A DNA stretch of 64,000 nt from assembly GCA_001051155.2 (NCBI GenBank), contig JYIP02000004.1, positions 1,916,383-1,980,382 on the forward strand, written 5' to 3'. Of the stretch, positions 41,867 to 53,912 are shown in pieces (position 1 is the first letter of the stretch; the number at the start of each line of letters is the position of its first letter). Source of the stretch: Chrysoporthe austroafricana (lineage: Eukaryota; Ascomycota; Sordariomycetes; Diaporthales; Cryphonectriaceae). The notes under the pieces are model-generated. The model saw only the letters and a list, made by a program, of their open reading frames with translations. It did not search any database and had not been told where the DNA came from. A program made the translations under genes and the position numbers.

Positions 41867-44264
41867 GGTGGTCGATGTGACGTCAGGCGAGAGGTGGGGC
41901 TTTTTTGGGGCGGGGCAGGGTGAGAGGGAGCTGAGAGAGGGAGGAGGGAGAGGGGCCTTGGGATGTGTGACTGAATCAATTAAACATTACTGTAAAGGAC
42001 GGAGGGGGCAGCGTGGGTAAATAAAGGAGAAAAAACGCAGTGGCAATGCGGTGATCAACCCGCTGCTGTGGGTGATCGTCGGTGAAGTGGAGAGACGTCG
42101 CACCTAATTCGGGAAAGGCCTGCGAGAGCGGGAAGGACCTTCACGATGCTGTGCCCCCCCGTGCCGCCCTCCCAACCACTTCTGCCTACCACCTACCAAC
42201 TGGAACCACCAACGCTTACCTGCCACCCGCCCTCAGCTCGACTTCCTGGCCAGTGGACGCCCAGCACCGACCAGGGTGGATGCGGCATCGCGGCGGCGGC
42301 CTAGTCGAAGCCGAGCCGTGGAGCTTCGACCTAGAGGGCACAAGCAGCCCAGCCAGACCAGCCGAGACGTCGACTTAGCGAGGGCGGCACCTGGGCGGGC
42401 AGCCCGTAGGCCGCCAGGTCCCCGCGCGCGCGCCGGCGCGTTGATCGCCAGGCTTCGAGCGAGGGGCGAGACGGGGGAGCGACGTCGAGCCCGCCCAGTC
42501 TTGTCTCAAATCCGGAAGAAAGACGCCCTCGGCCCTGCGTCATACAAAAGCGAGCATCCGAGCCGTATCCAGCCTGGCGCCGCTGCGGGCGCCCGTATTA
42601 TGCTAGGCGCAGGATCTGGCATGCGCAGCAATCGCCGGTCGGACGGGGGTGAATGTGACCTGCTGGGAAAGGTCGTTGGCGCTGACGAACGGACGGGACG
42701 TACGTCGTTCTCGCCCCGTCCGTTTGTTCTTTTGGGCGGTGCGGGAGGTTAGAGAGGATTGGATCGGCGCGCTTGCTGACGGCGATCGTCCCCAGGCGGA
42801 AGCGGTGGGGTGATTCATCGCCCCCCCGGCCCAATCTGCACGCCTGGCTGCGGTGGTGCCTGCGCTCCGGCGATGCGACCCTGTCGTGCCTGTCGTGCCA
42901 GCGTCGATGCAAGGTTCCTTTCCCTTGGGACCAGTGGGCGCCGGCCTGTGGACGGTGCTGTCTCGTATTGCCTCCATCATGTGTTCCCTGGGCTGCACGG
43001 CTGGTGTCGTCCCATCTTTCTCCTCTCCCCATCCCATCCCATCCCAAGCGGGAAAAAAAAAAGAGACCTGACTAACCTTAAAGGCAACGATGGGCGTGGG
43101 CGCGGGAAGGTAATGATCGCCAGGGCTCTGACGCAGGCGCGGGCAGGGTGGCAGATGGGATGGGATTCCTCCCTCGGCTTCTCTCGATCAAGATGTGGAG
43201 CCGACTGCCGGCTGGCCTCATCCTTCCGGTCATCCTGTCTCGTCCGAGGCCCCGAGGCCTCGAGGGGGGGATGCCACGATATCCTTCCACGTCGTCCTGC
43301 ACTGAAGCGGCGGGCGCGGAGAGACGACCCGTGCTACCGGAATGGGACGTATCACGGCTGAGACATCCAGGTGGCCGCGCTCGCGCTCGCGCTCGCGAGG
43401 CGCATTACGATGTTTCCTCGCGCCGGACGTCACAGCATTGGCTCCGCGTCGCCCGCGCGATCAGCTGTTGTCCGGAGAGACCCGTCCACGCTTATGACGG
43501 CATCAGGATACCCACGGTTCGTCTTATGTCTGACATGTGTGGATATCCTTGTGGCCCGCCCCGGAGGTTACGAGGTGAGTCGCGGTAAGCTGGTCAGGCA
43601 GCTTGTCTCAACCGAAAACCGCCAACACCACAGCATGTCTGACCATCTTGGAGGACGACAACTCGAAATGGTGGGGGGCGTGTCTTCGTATCGAGCCTCC
43701 AGGTGGTCATCTTTTTGGGTCCAGAATGCGACGGGTGCCACATCCCAACATAAGCGGCAAACCCGCATCGATTATCACATGCGGCCATAGGTAGTGGAAA
43801 ACTTGGGATCCCGTCTGCTCTCCCCTAAATAAGCCACTAACCGCTGGATTAGTAGTTAAGTGGGTGACCATTAGCGAATACTCGGTGTTGCATGTTTTTG
43901 TCAACCTTTTTTCTTCTTTTCCCGTTTCCCTGTTTGCATCTTTTCTTTGTCTCCCTCTCTCCTCTACTCTTTATTACCTCTTTTCTCTCGGATCCTTGGT
44001 CGGCATGTGCCGGAGGAGCTCAGTTGCATGTGTCATGACATCTGCAGGACTACGGTCTACTAGTAGGAAACGATTTTTCCGTAGACACTTCTGATGAAGT
44101 GGCTAGACTGGTGATACCACTTCTCGGGACCTTTCGAGCTCTTGTGTCTGGTCGGGCCTTTCCAAAATTTGATATTCCGTAGGGCCACTGAGCATACAGC
44201 CATATCTTTGAACACAAATCTGTTCCTGGATACTGTGGCACTGACTTGGGAGGTTCTACGAGAC
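41867..44264. other. 2.4-kb intergenic region
   Basis: Includes the promoter of the secreted-protein gene (near 41867-42100) and the 3' flank of the membrane-protein gene. Open frames on both strands at 42270-43370 have no recognisable domain. A CGCTCG-type hexamer repeat lies at about 43377-43398. From 43800 to 44050 the sequence is pyrimidine-rich. No supported gene. Confidence 0.5.
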
Positions 44265-47000
44265 TCAGGTGTCCGAGCCCAGGAGCCTGTTGTGCTGCAT
44301 CTCATTGCCGCTGTAGAGGGGCGGCGAGATAGGACCATAAGGGCTCCCTTGGTCTGGGGAGCCTTGCCAACCTCGTCCAGAACGAGGGGTATCACCAACC
44401 TCAGACTGCATCTGCAGCGAGTCTAGCGACGCCCGCCTCTTCTGCCTCAGCACCGGGCCGGACCCGAGCACCTTCACGTATCCCCACTGGCTGTCGCCCA
44501 GCTGCTCGAGCCCGAGCTTCCTCACGGTGTAGAGATCCTCCACCTCCTCCTTCTTCTCGTCGTCGTCGCCGCCGCTGCCGTCTCCATCCCGGTCCAGCAC
44601 CACGATCGAGCCTGACAGCCCCGTGCCCGTCTTCCTGATCGCCCCTCCTCCTGCCCCCGCGACCGGCGACGGGTCCCGCGCCTCCGCCTCGCACCACTCC
44701 GCGATGACGCTGTCGACGCTCAGGCAGCTGCGGACGGCCAGCGTGGACGACGAGTAGTGGCGCAGGGCCCACGCGGCTGCCGCGAGCCCGAACAGCGTCG
44801 ACAGCAGGCAGAGGGCCACGAGCGTCCACAGCGGCCCGCGCTCGACCCGCGCCAGCAGCACGGCGGCGCGCGCCTGCTCGTAGGCGGCCGGGGCGCTCCG
44901 CACGGCGTAGGAGAGGTAGGCGCCGTGGGCCCGGCGCACCGAGCCCTCGACGAGCAGCTGCAGGTCGTCGTAGCCGACCAGGCTGCTGATGTTGGGCTTC
45001 ATCAGGGCCGACAGCATGTTCGTCATGGCCCCGAGCTCGTAGGTATCCTGGGTGCCGGACGGTACGAAGTACTCCACGAGGTCCCACACGTGCTTGTCCG
45101 CTGCAGGGCCCAGCCCGGAGGCGGTCGTCGTGCCGTTTATCTGGGTGTAGCTCATGGTGTTTAGAGAGATTTCGCACGAGTAGATAAACGGGAGATTCTG
45201 CATGAGGCCCTCTGTAGTATCGTTCCAGTCTCCTGTCTCGTCATAGAACATACCCATGACCAAGGCGTACACTAACGAATTACGGGTCAGCAAGATTGAG
45301 GTCGCAGATCTCGTCTCGTGAAGACATCGTACGTTTCGACGCGCTTCGGGATAGTACAAGGCTGGCAGCAGAGCAGCGAACTTACTAGGGCCATCAGGTG
45401 GGGTCGAGTTGAAGGCGTATACCATATGCGTCGTGTTTGTCAGTGCCTCTTGAACGACCGAGCCTTCTGAGTAGGTCCACTCGTTGAGGGAAGACATGTT
45501 CGGCGACGTGAACCAGTCAAATACGAGTGATAGGTACCGCGAAGCATCCCATGTAATGGCTGCGTACTCGTCGCTGATGTTATTCGTTGTCTGCATAATC
45601 CAGTCCGTCATTGAGCCCGAGTCTTCAGCCATGAGCCACTGATATGTAAGTCCAAACTGTGCCATCCAAAGTCAGCCTTCGAGAAGGTCATAACGAAGTT
45701 GCTTAAATGCCGAGTATAATTCAAAACAGAGGCTCGTGTGATCGCGCTGCAGTGAGGGAATACAAAAGACGCCGCCCGGGGGGGGGGGGCACGCGGAACA
45801 CACTCACGTCGCATCCGAGTGTATAATTGTCAGCAAACTCATTGCCATGTCGTATAGCAGACGTCCACCAGCATGACGACCGTATGTCTGTGCAGCTGGC
45901 TGATGCGGCCAGCGTACTAGCCGAGAAGTCCCTGTCCCCAGTGTCCGTGTCGGATGTCTCAGCTGATAGAGGAACTATGTAGCTGTAATCTGTGCCGTTT
46001 ATGCTCGTGCTCAAGAGATCATAATCAGTGGACTGTCCGGCGACGATTTCGTAGGGGTCTAACGTGATTAGATCTAAATCTGCCTCGTCGTACTCGAAAC
46101 ACACTACTGAGACATTAGAAGTTACGTTCTCATGGTAGTATGTCTCGAGGTCACTGTATGCATCTGACGGTATTGTGCCGCAGTCCGCGAAGTTCGGTGA
46201 GAGAGTCATGTTGCGTGGCGAGCTGATGTTCTGGAATTTGTAGCCATTGACGGTGGACGTCGAGATGTGGAACCAAGTGTCTGCAGCCCAGATCGCGTAG
46301 CTCTGGAATAATTGGCAGTCAGCTATACCGGCACTGAACGTCCCAAGATGTGCGAAGGGGCAAGACAAAATTACTATCGCTCGTCGCGCATGTTTGAGCC
46401 CTTCAAGTCACACCCTCCGACAGAAGACCGGTGACTTTCCGGTGCGTGGAATATACTTACGATCAGACTTGTTGTTATAAAAACGGCTCCCATCATATCC
46501 AGAGCCAGCACGGATGTCTCTCCCCGCTTCTTTTTCATATTGGGCGTTGGGGTCAAGAGCCATGAGAACAGCCCAGCAAGAGAGCCGTCCACGAGTCGGA
46601 TCAGTATTCCCAACTGCCGCGGCGAGGGGAGGGAGTCGACCCTCCCCAGCCGGGTATCGCGACTTATAGAGCTGGCAGTAGCTAGGGCGAGCAGCGCTAG
46701 AATTGCTGGCGGGACATAGGGGGCTAGAGATGAGAGCCACGAGGCCAGGGTCGTGAGCCGGGTAGCTGAGAAGTCCACATAGTAGGCCGTCGGGTCGGGC
46801 TTGGAGTAGTTGTCGAAGATGGAAGTAAGCTCTGCGTGAGGAACCTGATATCGGAGCACGAGTACCAGGAGTCCCACAACGATGAGAGCCAGCGGGATGG
46901 TGGCGATGAACATGGACACGATGACGACGAATCGAAGTTTACCCAAGCCCGGCGGACTAGGGCTTGGCCGCGGTTCTGTATCCTTCTTGCAAAGTGCCAT
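44265..47000 (-). CDS. Fungal multipass membrane glycoprotein, uncharacterised
   Basis: Four exons (47000-46461, 46302-45808, 45656-45386, 45271-44265) give 770 residues; the phases agree. The N-terminal cytosolic head is followed by helix 1 (VVIVSMFIATIPLALIVVGL), helix 2 (SLAPYVPPAILALLALAT) and helix 3 (DMMGAVFITTSLI). Then comes an extracellular or luminal region of about 370 residues with many N-x-S/T sites (NISS, NMTL, NVTS, NVSV, NGTD, NYTL, NISD, NMSS, NTTH, NDTT) and Cys pairs. A last helix (LWTLVALCLLSTLFGLAAAA) leads to a cytosolic tail of about 190 residues with an acidic DGDGSGGDDDEKKEE stretch. The layout fits a family of fungal plasma-membrane proteins without known function. 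Exon 3/4 joining (DGP/MYALVMGMF) and the 150-nt second intron, which holds a run of about 13 G on the plus strand, are the least certain points. Confidence 0.75.
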
Positions 47001-48713
47001 GGCATAACTGTTCCTGCTCAGCAGTGGCGTCTTGTGGTGCTCATCAACTCAGAGGGAGGCAGAACCAGTGGCCAGTGTGGCCTGGGACACAGAGAGACAT
47101 CAGAACAGTCCTGGGAGAAAGAGCTGAACCAAGCAGCAGGCGTAAATGATATTAAGGCATCGTGGCTCTGGGTTCCAGCCGGCACCCCTATGCGAGCTTT
47201 TGTCCTTATGTACCCTGGTCCGGTCCATCAAAACAAGCCCAGTTATGCAGTTGGTTCGAGGGGTTCGCCGGAACCCCAGTCGGGCTTCCGCGTATGGACC
47301 GTTGGATCAGGGGCTCCACGCCGCCGGCTTTGCCTTAAGCATATCTATCGCTGGGTCCTCAAATGCGGCTGAAGAACCGTGTTCCACTATTGCACAAATG
47401 GACAAGATAGCGGCCGACCGTGGTATATGCCTTGACGGCCTAGCCGAAAGGCCTTGGGCGGAAAATATGCTTCTCGTGCGGCGAAATGATAATTCGTTCC
47501 CTTCTCATACAGAACATAGATGATATTCTGAGGGCCCCGTCTTCCTGTCGTGCTTGCAAGGAACAGAGAGCTCCTCCGGCTTGGAGCTGCGAGAGGACTC
47601 GGCTGGATGGAGGACATGTGTGCTATCATTTTCCAACATTATGCTCGTCAACTGTCCGGCGTTCTATGGCGGCCTTTATGCCCTCGGGGAGACTCTCCTG
47701 GTGGCTGTCGAGGAACACCCAGGAGTGCAGTGACCCTTTCATCTCTCTCTTGTGGGCTTCCCTGGTCGCCATGCTGTTCTCTGGGTCCGGATTTAAGACA
47801 GACTTGTGATGCATCGATACACGGGAGGTGTCACATCAGATCTCAGAAGTGACGAAGCTCCGATGAGACCTCCAGCCCTGGAGAACCAGACTGGAGGTAC
47901 GGGGGGTGCATTATTAGGTAAGCTTTGAGGCTGGCAGAGTGGGTGGCACGGTGGGTATGACAACTGCAGGGAGCCCCTGCTATCGTCCCAGTAATTGGGG
48001 GAGCGGGATGGCGCTTCTAATAAAGTACCATACCTAGTTACTATGCGTGCTATGGCAGCAGAGTTGATAGGCGGTCCAGGGCCCAGCACCACCATACGAC
48101 GACATCAGCACCTAGGCAGGGGTCCACATTTACCAGCCACCAGAGTATCACCTCGTCCTGCATCCACCTCGTCTTTGCCTGCACGGCCAGCTCGGGCAAT
48201 GTTTTTGGGCCTCACAAAATTTTGGTAAACCTTTGTCCTCCCTCTCACCCTCGAGCAAACAATGGCCTCTTGAGAGAGCCAAAAGCCTATCTGACATCTG
48301 CCGGTTCTTGGAAGATCGAGCCTAAGACTTAGTGTCCAGGTTCCAGCTGCAGACGCTCTACCTACCCCGCCACAGCTCGACGAGCTCACCTACACAAACC
48401 GGCTTGTGTTCCTGCAAGTTGCCATAGAAACCTGGATGCTCACCCACCCACCCACCGCTGTACATGCCAACCTTCTTTTTCCCCTTCCTTGATACCCCAT
48501 AACTTTCTTTTCGATTTCCACACGTGCCAGGACATTCCAGCCTTATCGATGATACGGGGCCGAACTTCCGACCTGACGCACATCACCTCATCGCCCGCTA
48601 CCCACATCGTCGCCTTTGGCTGCCGCAACCACCCCTCGCACCCAATTTGACGTACACGACCAGACGACAGCTGCTGAGCCCGCCACGCGAGTTGCCGTTG
48701 GCGACCCGCCATC
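47001..48713. other. 1.7-kb divergent intergenic region
   Basis: Shared upstream region of the membrane glycoprotein gene (minus) and the cytochrome b561 gene (plus). No gene, RNA or repeat is supported. A weak tRNA-like stretch on the minus strand near 48300-48385 was rejected. Confidence 0.5.
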
Positions 48714-51521
48714 ATGGCGCCGCTGGACGACATGTCCGCGCCAGGCACGGCAACCTACGCCTCGGATACCATGAACGTCGGCGACGGCACGTGGGACTTC
48801 ACCAAGAATGACTTCCTCCTGCCCAACCTTGTCGGCTTGAACTTGGCGACCACACAGTACAATGGTAGGTCATGATGCACCGTCTCTCTAGGAACCCTCC
48901 GTCCCTCTCTAGGGTGGGATCGAGAGCATCGACCGCTGACGGGAAACCTCTTTCCTTAATTTGCAGGCATGGGCAATCGCTTCTCGACAATGCCACAGTA
49001 CCATTCGCTCATCAAGGCCCACGGCGTGATAGCGACCATTGTCTTCCTCTTCATCGTTCCGGCTGCCATCTTCTACGCTCGCTTCTATACCCGGAGACCA
49101 GGAACTGCCATCCGGTATCACGCATATCTCCAGATCCTCGCCGTGCTTCTGACGACGGTCGTCTTCATCCTCGGATGGTTCGCTGTCGGTCCTAATCGAA
49201 GCCTGACGAACCCCCACCATGGCATTGGCGTCGCCATATACACGCTCATCCTGGTGCAGATCATTGGTGGGCGGCTCATTAAGAACATTAGGGGCCGATC
49301 GCTGAGGGTGATGCTGCACCAATGGTTCGGACGAACCGTTGCTCTGCTGGGGATCGCACAGGTTCCCATGGGTCTCGCCCTCTATGGGTCTCCCACGTAC
49401 CTCTTTGTGCTGTATGCGATCTGGATGGCCGTCCTGCTGGTCCTGTACTTCATCTTCAGCTACCGAGCCTGGGACCGGCCAGATTACATCATCCGGGACG
49501 GACGGTCCGAGGTCACACGCTCCGAGCGCTACGAACGGAAGTCCAGTGGAGGTGGCGTGTCTCGGTGGCTGGGCCCGCTCGCGGCTGCTGGTGGCCTGTG
49601 GGCATTGCTGCGCGGCCGAAGGACGGAGAGGTCTCAGAGCAGAGAGAGGAGTCGCAGTCGGTCACGCGCGTCGAGAGTGCGGAGTCGCAGCCGCGCGCCC
49701 GAGGTGATTCCGTCACGACGCGAAAGCTTTATCGACGAGGAGAAGTACTCCGAACCCTACAGCCAGAGGCCGAGGAGCAGCGGCGGCGGCTTCACGGATA
49801 GGCTCCTGGGGCTTGGCGCCGGCCTCGGTGCGGGCGCGCTCATTGCTCGCCTTATGGGCAGGAGAAATCGCGGGACCGAGGACGAGGAGTACTCGGCGGT
49901 GGCGCCAGACACTCCAAACAGGAGACGCAATTCGAGGTCCGACAGGCGACACGGCGGTACGGTCGTGACTGAATATAGCGATGACTACGACGATTACCGC
50001 AGAGACGGGCGGAGAACACCGCTGCTCCCAGGCCCTGGTCGTCCGTCAGCGATGGCAGCAGCTATCAGCGCAGCCGAGGCGCGACCAGGAGCCTCGAGGC
50101 CGGCGAGGCCGGCTAGCCCCCGCCGCCATGGCGAATCGAGGATTGGCAGCACCCTGGAGTCGTCGGACTACTCTTCTTATGTCAGCCCCTCACGGGTCAC
50201 CCAGAGAGATAGCCGTGGCAGTCATGCTGCCGAGAAAGGTCTGCTAGCCGGAATTGGTCTGGGGTGGTTCGCCAAGAGGATGAAAGATCGAAGGGGTCAA
50301 AAGGAGGACGAGCGATTGAGGGTCGAGGAGGAAGAGAGGCGGGCTGGACTGCGCCAACCGAGATACACCGGAGACGGATACGAACCCAGTACTCCACCAC
50401 GGAGAAGAGACTCACGCCGTGCATCAATCCGGCCGACTCCAGATAGAATGGGGACAGAGGCGTCTACCGTGTCGGAGGAGTCGTCGCTTATTGAGCCACG
50501 TCCACTGTCAGGATACGACGCATCCCTGGGGTCCCCGCTCGCCGGAGATTACGAGCAGTACCGTCCAGCAGCAGCACCACCAGTACCATCAGCACCACCA
50601 GTACCAGGCCCTGTGCCTCCGCCAGTCGGACAGTATGCACAACAGACTCCTCCGGCCGCCCCCCCTGTCCCAGCCGTCATACCGATACTCGTGCCCGAGG
50701 CCAATGCGTCCCACTTCAGATCCCGTTCGAGACATAGCCTTCTCGAGCCGGCAGCGATGCCTGCAATGCCGGACGACCCACGAGGCATACTCGCGAGGAG
50801 TTCTGAGAGCGATTCGTTCAATTCGCGGTCAGAAAGGAGAAGATCCGAGAGCCGACAGAGGGCGGGTGAGGCGGCGGCGGCGGCGGCAGCAGCATCTGCC
50901 GAACTCCTCGCCGCAGAGCAAGAGGCGCAGAGACGGGCGGAGGAAGGGGGATCAGGCTCTCGAGGCAAGACGCCCCCCGTCGCCGTCAAGGTCAAAGTTC
51001 ACGACGACAAAGACCGCAATGTGACGCTGCGGCGTCTAACGGAGGAGGAGGCTATAGCAGCGCGAAGGGCCCGAAGACGACGTGCCGACTCAGCCAGCAG
51101 CCTGTCTGGTAGCGACGTCGGGTCAGGGTCTCGGTCACGATACAGACGCGACACGAGCCGACGCCGAGCGGCGGAGGAGGCCGCCGAGAGCTTGGTAGAG
51201 CCCCTATCCCCACCCCAGGCCTCCTTTGCGGGCGGCAGGAGACCGAAGGACTCGGCCTACTACTCGGGACCACCACCGGTGGGCGGACCAGCGGGCGGCC
51301 AGCCCGCGGCGGGGGCGACGGTTTCGAGCCTGGCCAGCTTACAGAGTCCTGGTAGCCACGGGACCTGGAGCGGCATGAGTCCGATTGGTACGCCTGGTCC
51401 ACCTGGGCCCAGCGAAGCGAGTGCGTCGGCATCGGCATCGGCGGCGGAGAGGAGGAGGCGGCGCAGGTTGGAGCGGAGGAACGAGAGACCGCCGGCGACC
51501 GGGACGGTGGATTTCACGTGA
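48714..51521 (+). CDS. Cytochrome b561-domain membrane protein with long Arg/Ser-rich tail
   Basis: Exons 48714-48864 and 48967-51521 give 901 residues. After a 60-residue lead comes a b561 fold of about 120-160 residues with four positioned histidines for two hemes: His69 (KAHGVIAT), His102 (RYHAYLQ), His135 or 134 (NPHHGIGVAIY) and His168 (VMLHQWFGR). Helices are clear: IVFLFIVPAAIFYARF, LAVLLTTVVFILGWFAVG, VAIYTLILVQIIGG, TVALLGIAQVPMGLALYG, YAIWMAVLLVLYFIFSYRAW. Such domains move electrons across membranes, often from ascorbate or to ferric or quinone acceptors. No DOMON or reductase domain is present. Instead about 680 residues of mostly disordered tail follow, with SRSRSRAS-type runs, Gly-rich near-hydrophobic stretches (LLGLGAGLGAGALIARLMG and GLLAGIGLGWFAKRM), Pro-rich pieces, an Ala-run and acidic/basic helices. 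Function unknown beyond probable transmembrane electron transfer. Confidence 0.88.
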
Positions 51522-52357
51522 TTGCTTGGATTTTCAGGCCCATGGCTTTTCCTTTTCTCTTTTTTTTTTTTTTTCACCCGCCCCTTTGCATAGAGCAGGG
51601 TCACAGAGTTCTGCCTGGCGTTTTGAGGGTCATTTAGGGATTGAAGATGGCTGATGGGGTTCTTCATGGAAGATATCGTTGGATGGGGTTCTTCATGGAA
51701 GATATCGTTGGTTGGGCTGTTCATATACCCTGCGGAGGGGTGTGTTCTTTTGCAACATTCGGTGACTGAGGGCAAATTTCCCCCGCTCTGGACGATTTTT
51801 GATGAAAAGTGTTCATGATGAGAAGGGCTTACGTTGTAGAGAGATGTAGCGATGATAATGAAGGCTCACGCAAGGCGGCTTCGCAGAGTATTTTATTGTC
51901 CAGTTCGAGGTTTATGAAAACGGTGTCTGTGGTGGGTCTTCCATCCCTAGCCAAGCAGTTCATCTGAGGTACCATGTACCATGTACAGTACCTTGGTACT
52001 TGCTCCGTACTAAGTACGGTGCCGGCCGGCGCATCTGCAGGGATCATCCATTGGGAGAAGAGCTTGTTCCCGTCATCGTTGGAAATTTCTCGGTTGAGCC
52101 GCAGCGCGCATGTTGTCGTCGTCGAAAAGCTCGTTCTCCTCTCATTTCTCCTCGACGCACGATACGCGCGTACCGCATCTCGATGGCAGGGTCACCGGTA
52201 GTGAAATGAAAGTGTCGCAACATCGTCGGGCCGGAACACACGTCTGAGCTTTGCCGCCGGGGGACTCTGGCATCCTTCCTCGGTCCCAGCTCATCGCCGC
52301 CTCTCCCGTACTCACGGTCTCCTGGTCACTCGCCCACTCGCTGCGCGGCGGCTCGCC
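51522..52357. other. Intergenic region between b561 gene and TAZ1
   Basis: About 840 bp between two genes on the plus strand. It holds a T-run (51559-51573), a perfect 29-bp tandem duplication (51653-51710), and a palindromic GTACCATGTACCATGTAC stretch near 51968-51990. No gene is seen. Confidence 0.55.
51653..51710. repeat. Perfect 29-bp tandem duplication
   Basis: Two identical, directly adjacent 29-bp units (51653-51681 and 51682-51710) beginning GATGGGGTTCTTCATGG, about 130 bp after the b561 stop codon and likely in its 3' UTR. Confidence 0.95.
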
Positions 52358-53783
52358 ATGACGACCATCGCCCATGGCCAGTACCCGCAGCGGCGGCCCA
52401 ACGGGCTATGGCGCGGCACGTCGGCTATGATCATGGGCCTCACGGGATCTCTCTCGAAGGGATTCCTGAACGGGCTCAACAACCTGGAGGTGATCGGCTT
52501 GGACAACTTCGTGGAATTGCTGGAGAGCCGGTCTGATCCCTACGAGAGGCAGAGAGGTCTCATCACAGGTACGGCATGCCTACTTCTACTTCACCTGAAT
52601 CTCGTCCTGGCTGGTCCTAACTCATCCCGCCTGTAGTCAGCAATCATATATCAGTGTAAGTGAGGTCACAGCTTTCACAGTCTAGACGCATCCCGTCTCA
52701 CGCGCCTGCAGAATAGACGACCCTCTCATATGGGGCGTCCTCCCCCTCCGCTTCGCCTTCCAGCCCTGGACCCTCCGCTGGGGCCTTGGCGCCCACGACA
52801 TCTGCTTCAAGAACAGGGCCCTCGGAACCTTCTTCACCCTGGGCCAGGTAATGCCCGTCCACCGCAACCTGCACTCCGCCCACGCAGGGCTCTTCCAGCC
52901 CTCCATGACCCAGGCGATCCGTCTGCTCTCCGCGTACCCCTTCAAAACCCTCGCGGAGCACCAGCCGCTGGCGCCGCAGCAGCCCCGGACCGTCACCGTG
53001 CAGTCCCTCCTCGCCGACCTGCGCGACCCCTTCACCGAGGGCGGGCTCACCTACTCCACTACCGGGCAGGACGTGCACACGGCGCCGTCGGCGTTCCTGT
53101 CGAACCGCCACGCGTGGGTGCACGTGTTCCCCGAGGGGCTGGTGCACCAGCACCCGGAGCGGCAGATGCGCTACTTCAAGTGGGGCATCGCGCGGCTGAT
53201 CCTCGAGGCGGAGCCGATGCCCGACGTCGTCCCGATGTTCATCGACGGCACGTGCGAGGTGATGCACGAGGACCGGGGCTGGCCGCGGTTCGTGCCGCGG
53301 GCGGGCAAGGACGTGCGGGTCGCGTTCGGCGAGAAGCTGGACATGGAGCGCACGTTCGGGGACCTGCGGCGGCGGTGGAAGGGCCTCGTCGGGAAGGAGG
53401 TGGCGCGGAGGGAGGCGGAGATCCGGGCGGTCGAGGCACGCATCGAGAGCGAGACGAGGCTGTCGGACAAGGCGATGGCCGCGGACCGGAACGCCGGCCG
53501 GCACGGGCTCGTGGCCGCGAGGGGCCTGCCGGCGTCGCGCGCGAAGAAGCCGGACGTCTTGCGGATAGGCGACCTGACGGACGAGCTGAAGTACAGCAAG
53601 GAGGCCGAGGCGATCCGGGTCGAGGTCGCGAAGAGGGTGAGGGACGAGGTGCTCAAGCTCAGGAAGAGCCTCGGATGCCCGGACGAGGACCCCAAGTTCG
53701 GGCTGGCGGAGACGTGGGCCAAGGACCCCAAGAACACGAAGAAGAGCCCGGTCGACGGGAGCATAGAGAAACCTAGTACATAA
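52358..53783 (+). CDS. TAZ1: Tafazzin-family phospholipid transacylase
   Basis: Mitochondrial acyltransferase that remodels cardiolipin by transferring acyl chains between phospholipids and lysophospholipids. Exons 52358-52568, 52637-52655 and 52712-53783 give 433 residues. The 19-nt middle exon supplies VSNHISV; joined to exon 3 it forms the catalytic NHISVIDDP (the HX4D motif), so skipping it would destroy the active site and the frame. Other motifs: WTLRWGLGAHDICFKN, FFTLGQVMPVHR, HVFPEGLVHQ and VVPMFIDGTCEV. The N-terminus has the interfacial hydrophobic stretch GTSAMIMGLTGSLSKGFL. The C-terminal 150 residues are a charged helical extension (KEVARREAEIRAVEARIE..., ending PVDGSIEKPST), longer than in yeast Taz1. 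The stop is 129 bp from the stop of the convergent CFEM gene. Confidence 0.93.
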
Positions 53784-53912
53784 GATAGAGTGTTTGTATT
53801 ATACGAGCGAGCGTGTATTGTACCACAATAGACAAGCTCCACCGCCCGAGATGAACCACGTAACCCTCCGATTACAATTACAAGCAGACGACCACCACAC
53901 CTCACCCAGCCA

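Noticed and set aside
48300..48385. Possible tRNA on the minus strand (A-box-like TGGCGGGGTAGG and B-box-like GGCTCGATCTTCC)
   Set aside because: The two boxes are only partial matches, and I could not pair an acceptor stem or a proper T stem. At most a degenerate tRNA-like fragment.
52698..53504. A 268-codon minus-strand frame over TAZ1
   Set aside because: Antisense shadow of tafazzin exon 3; no motif and no good start.
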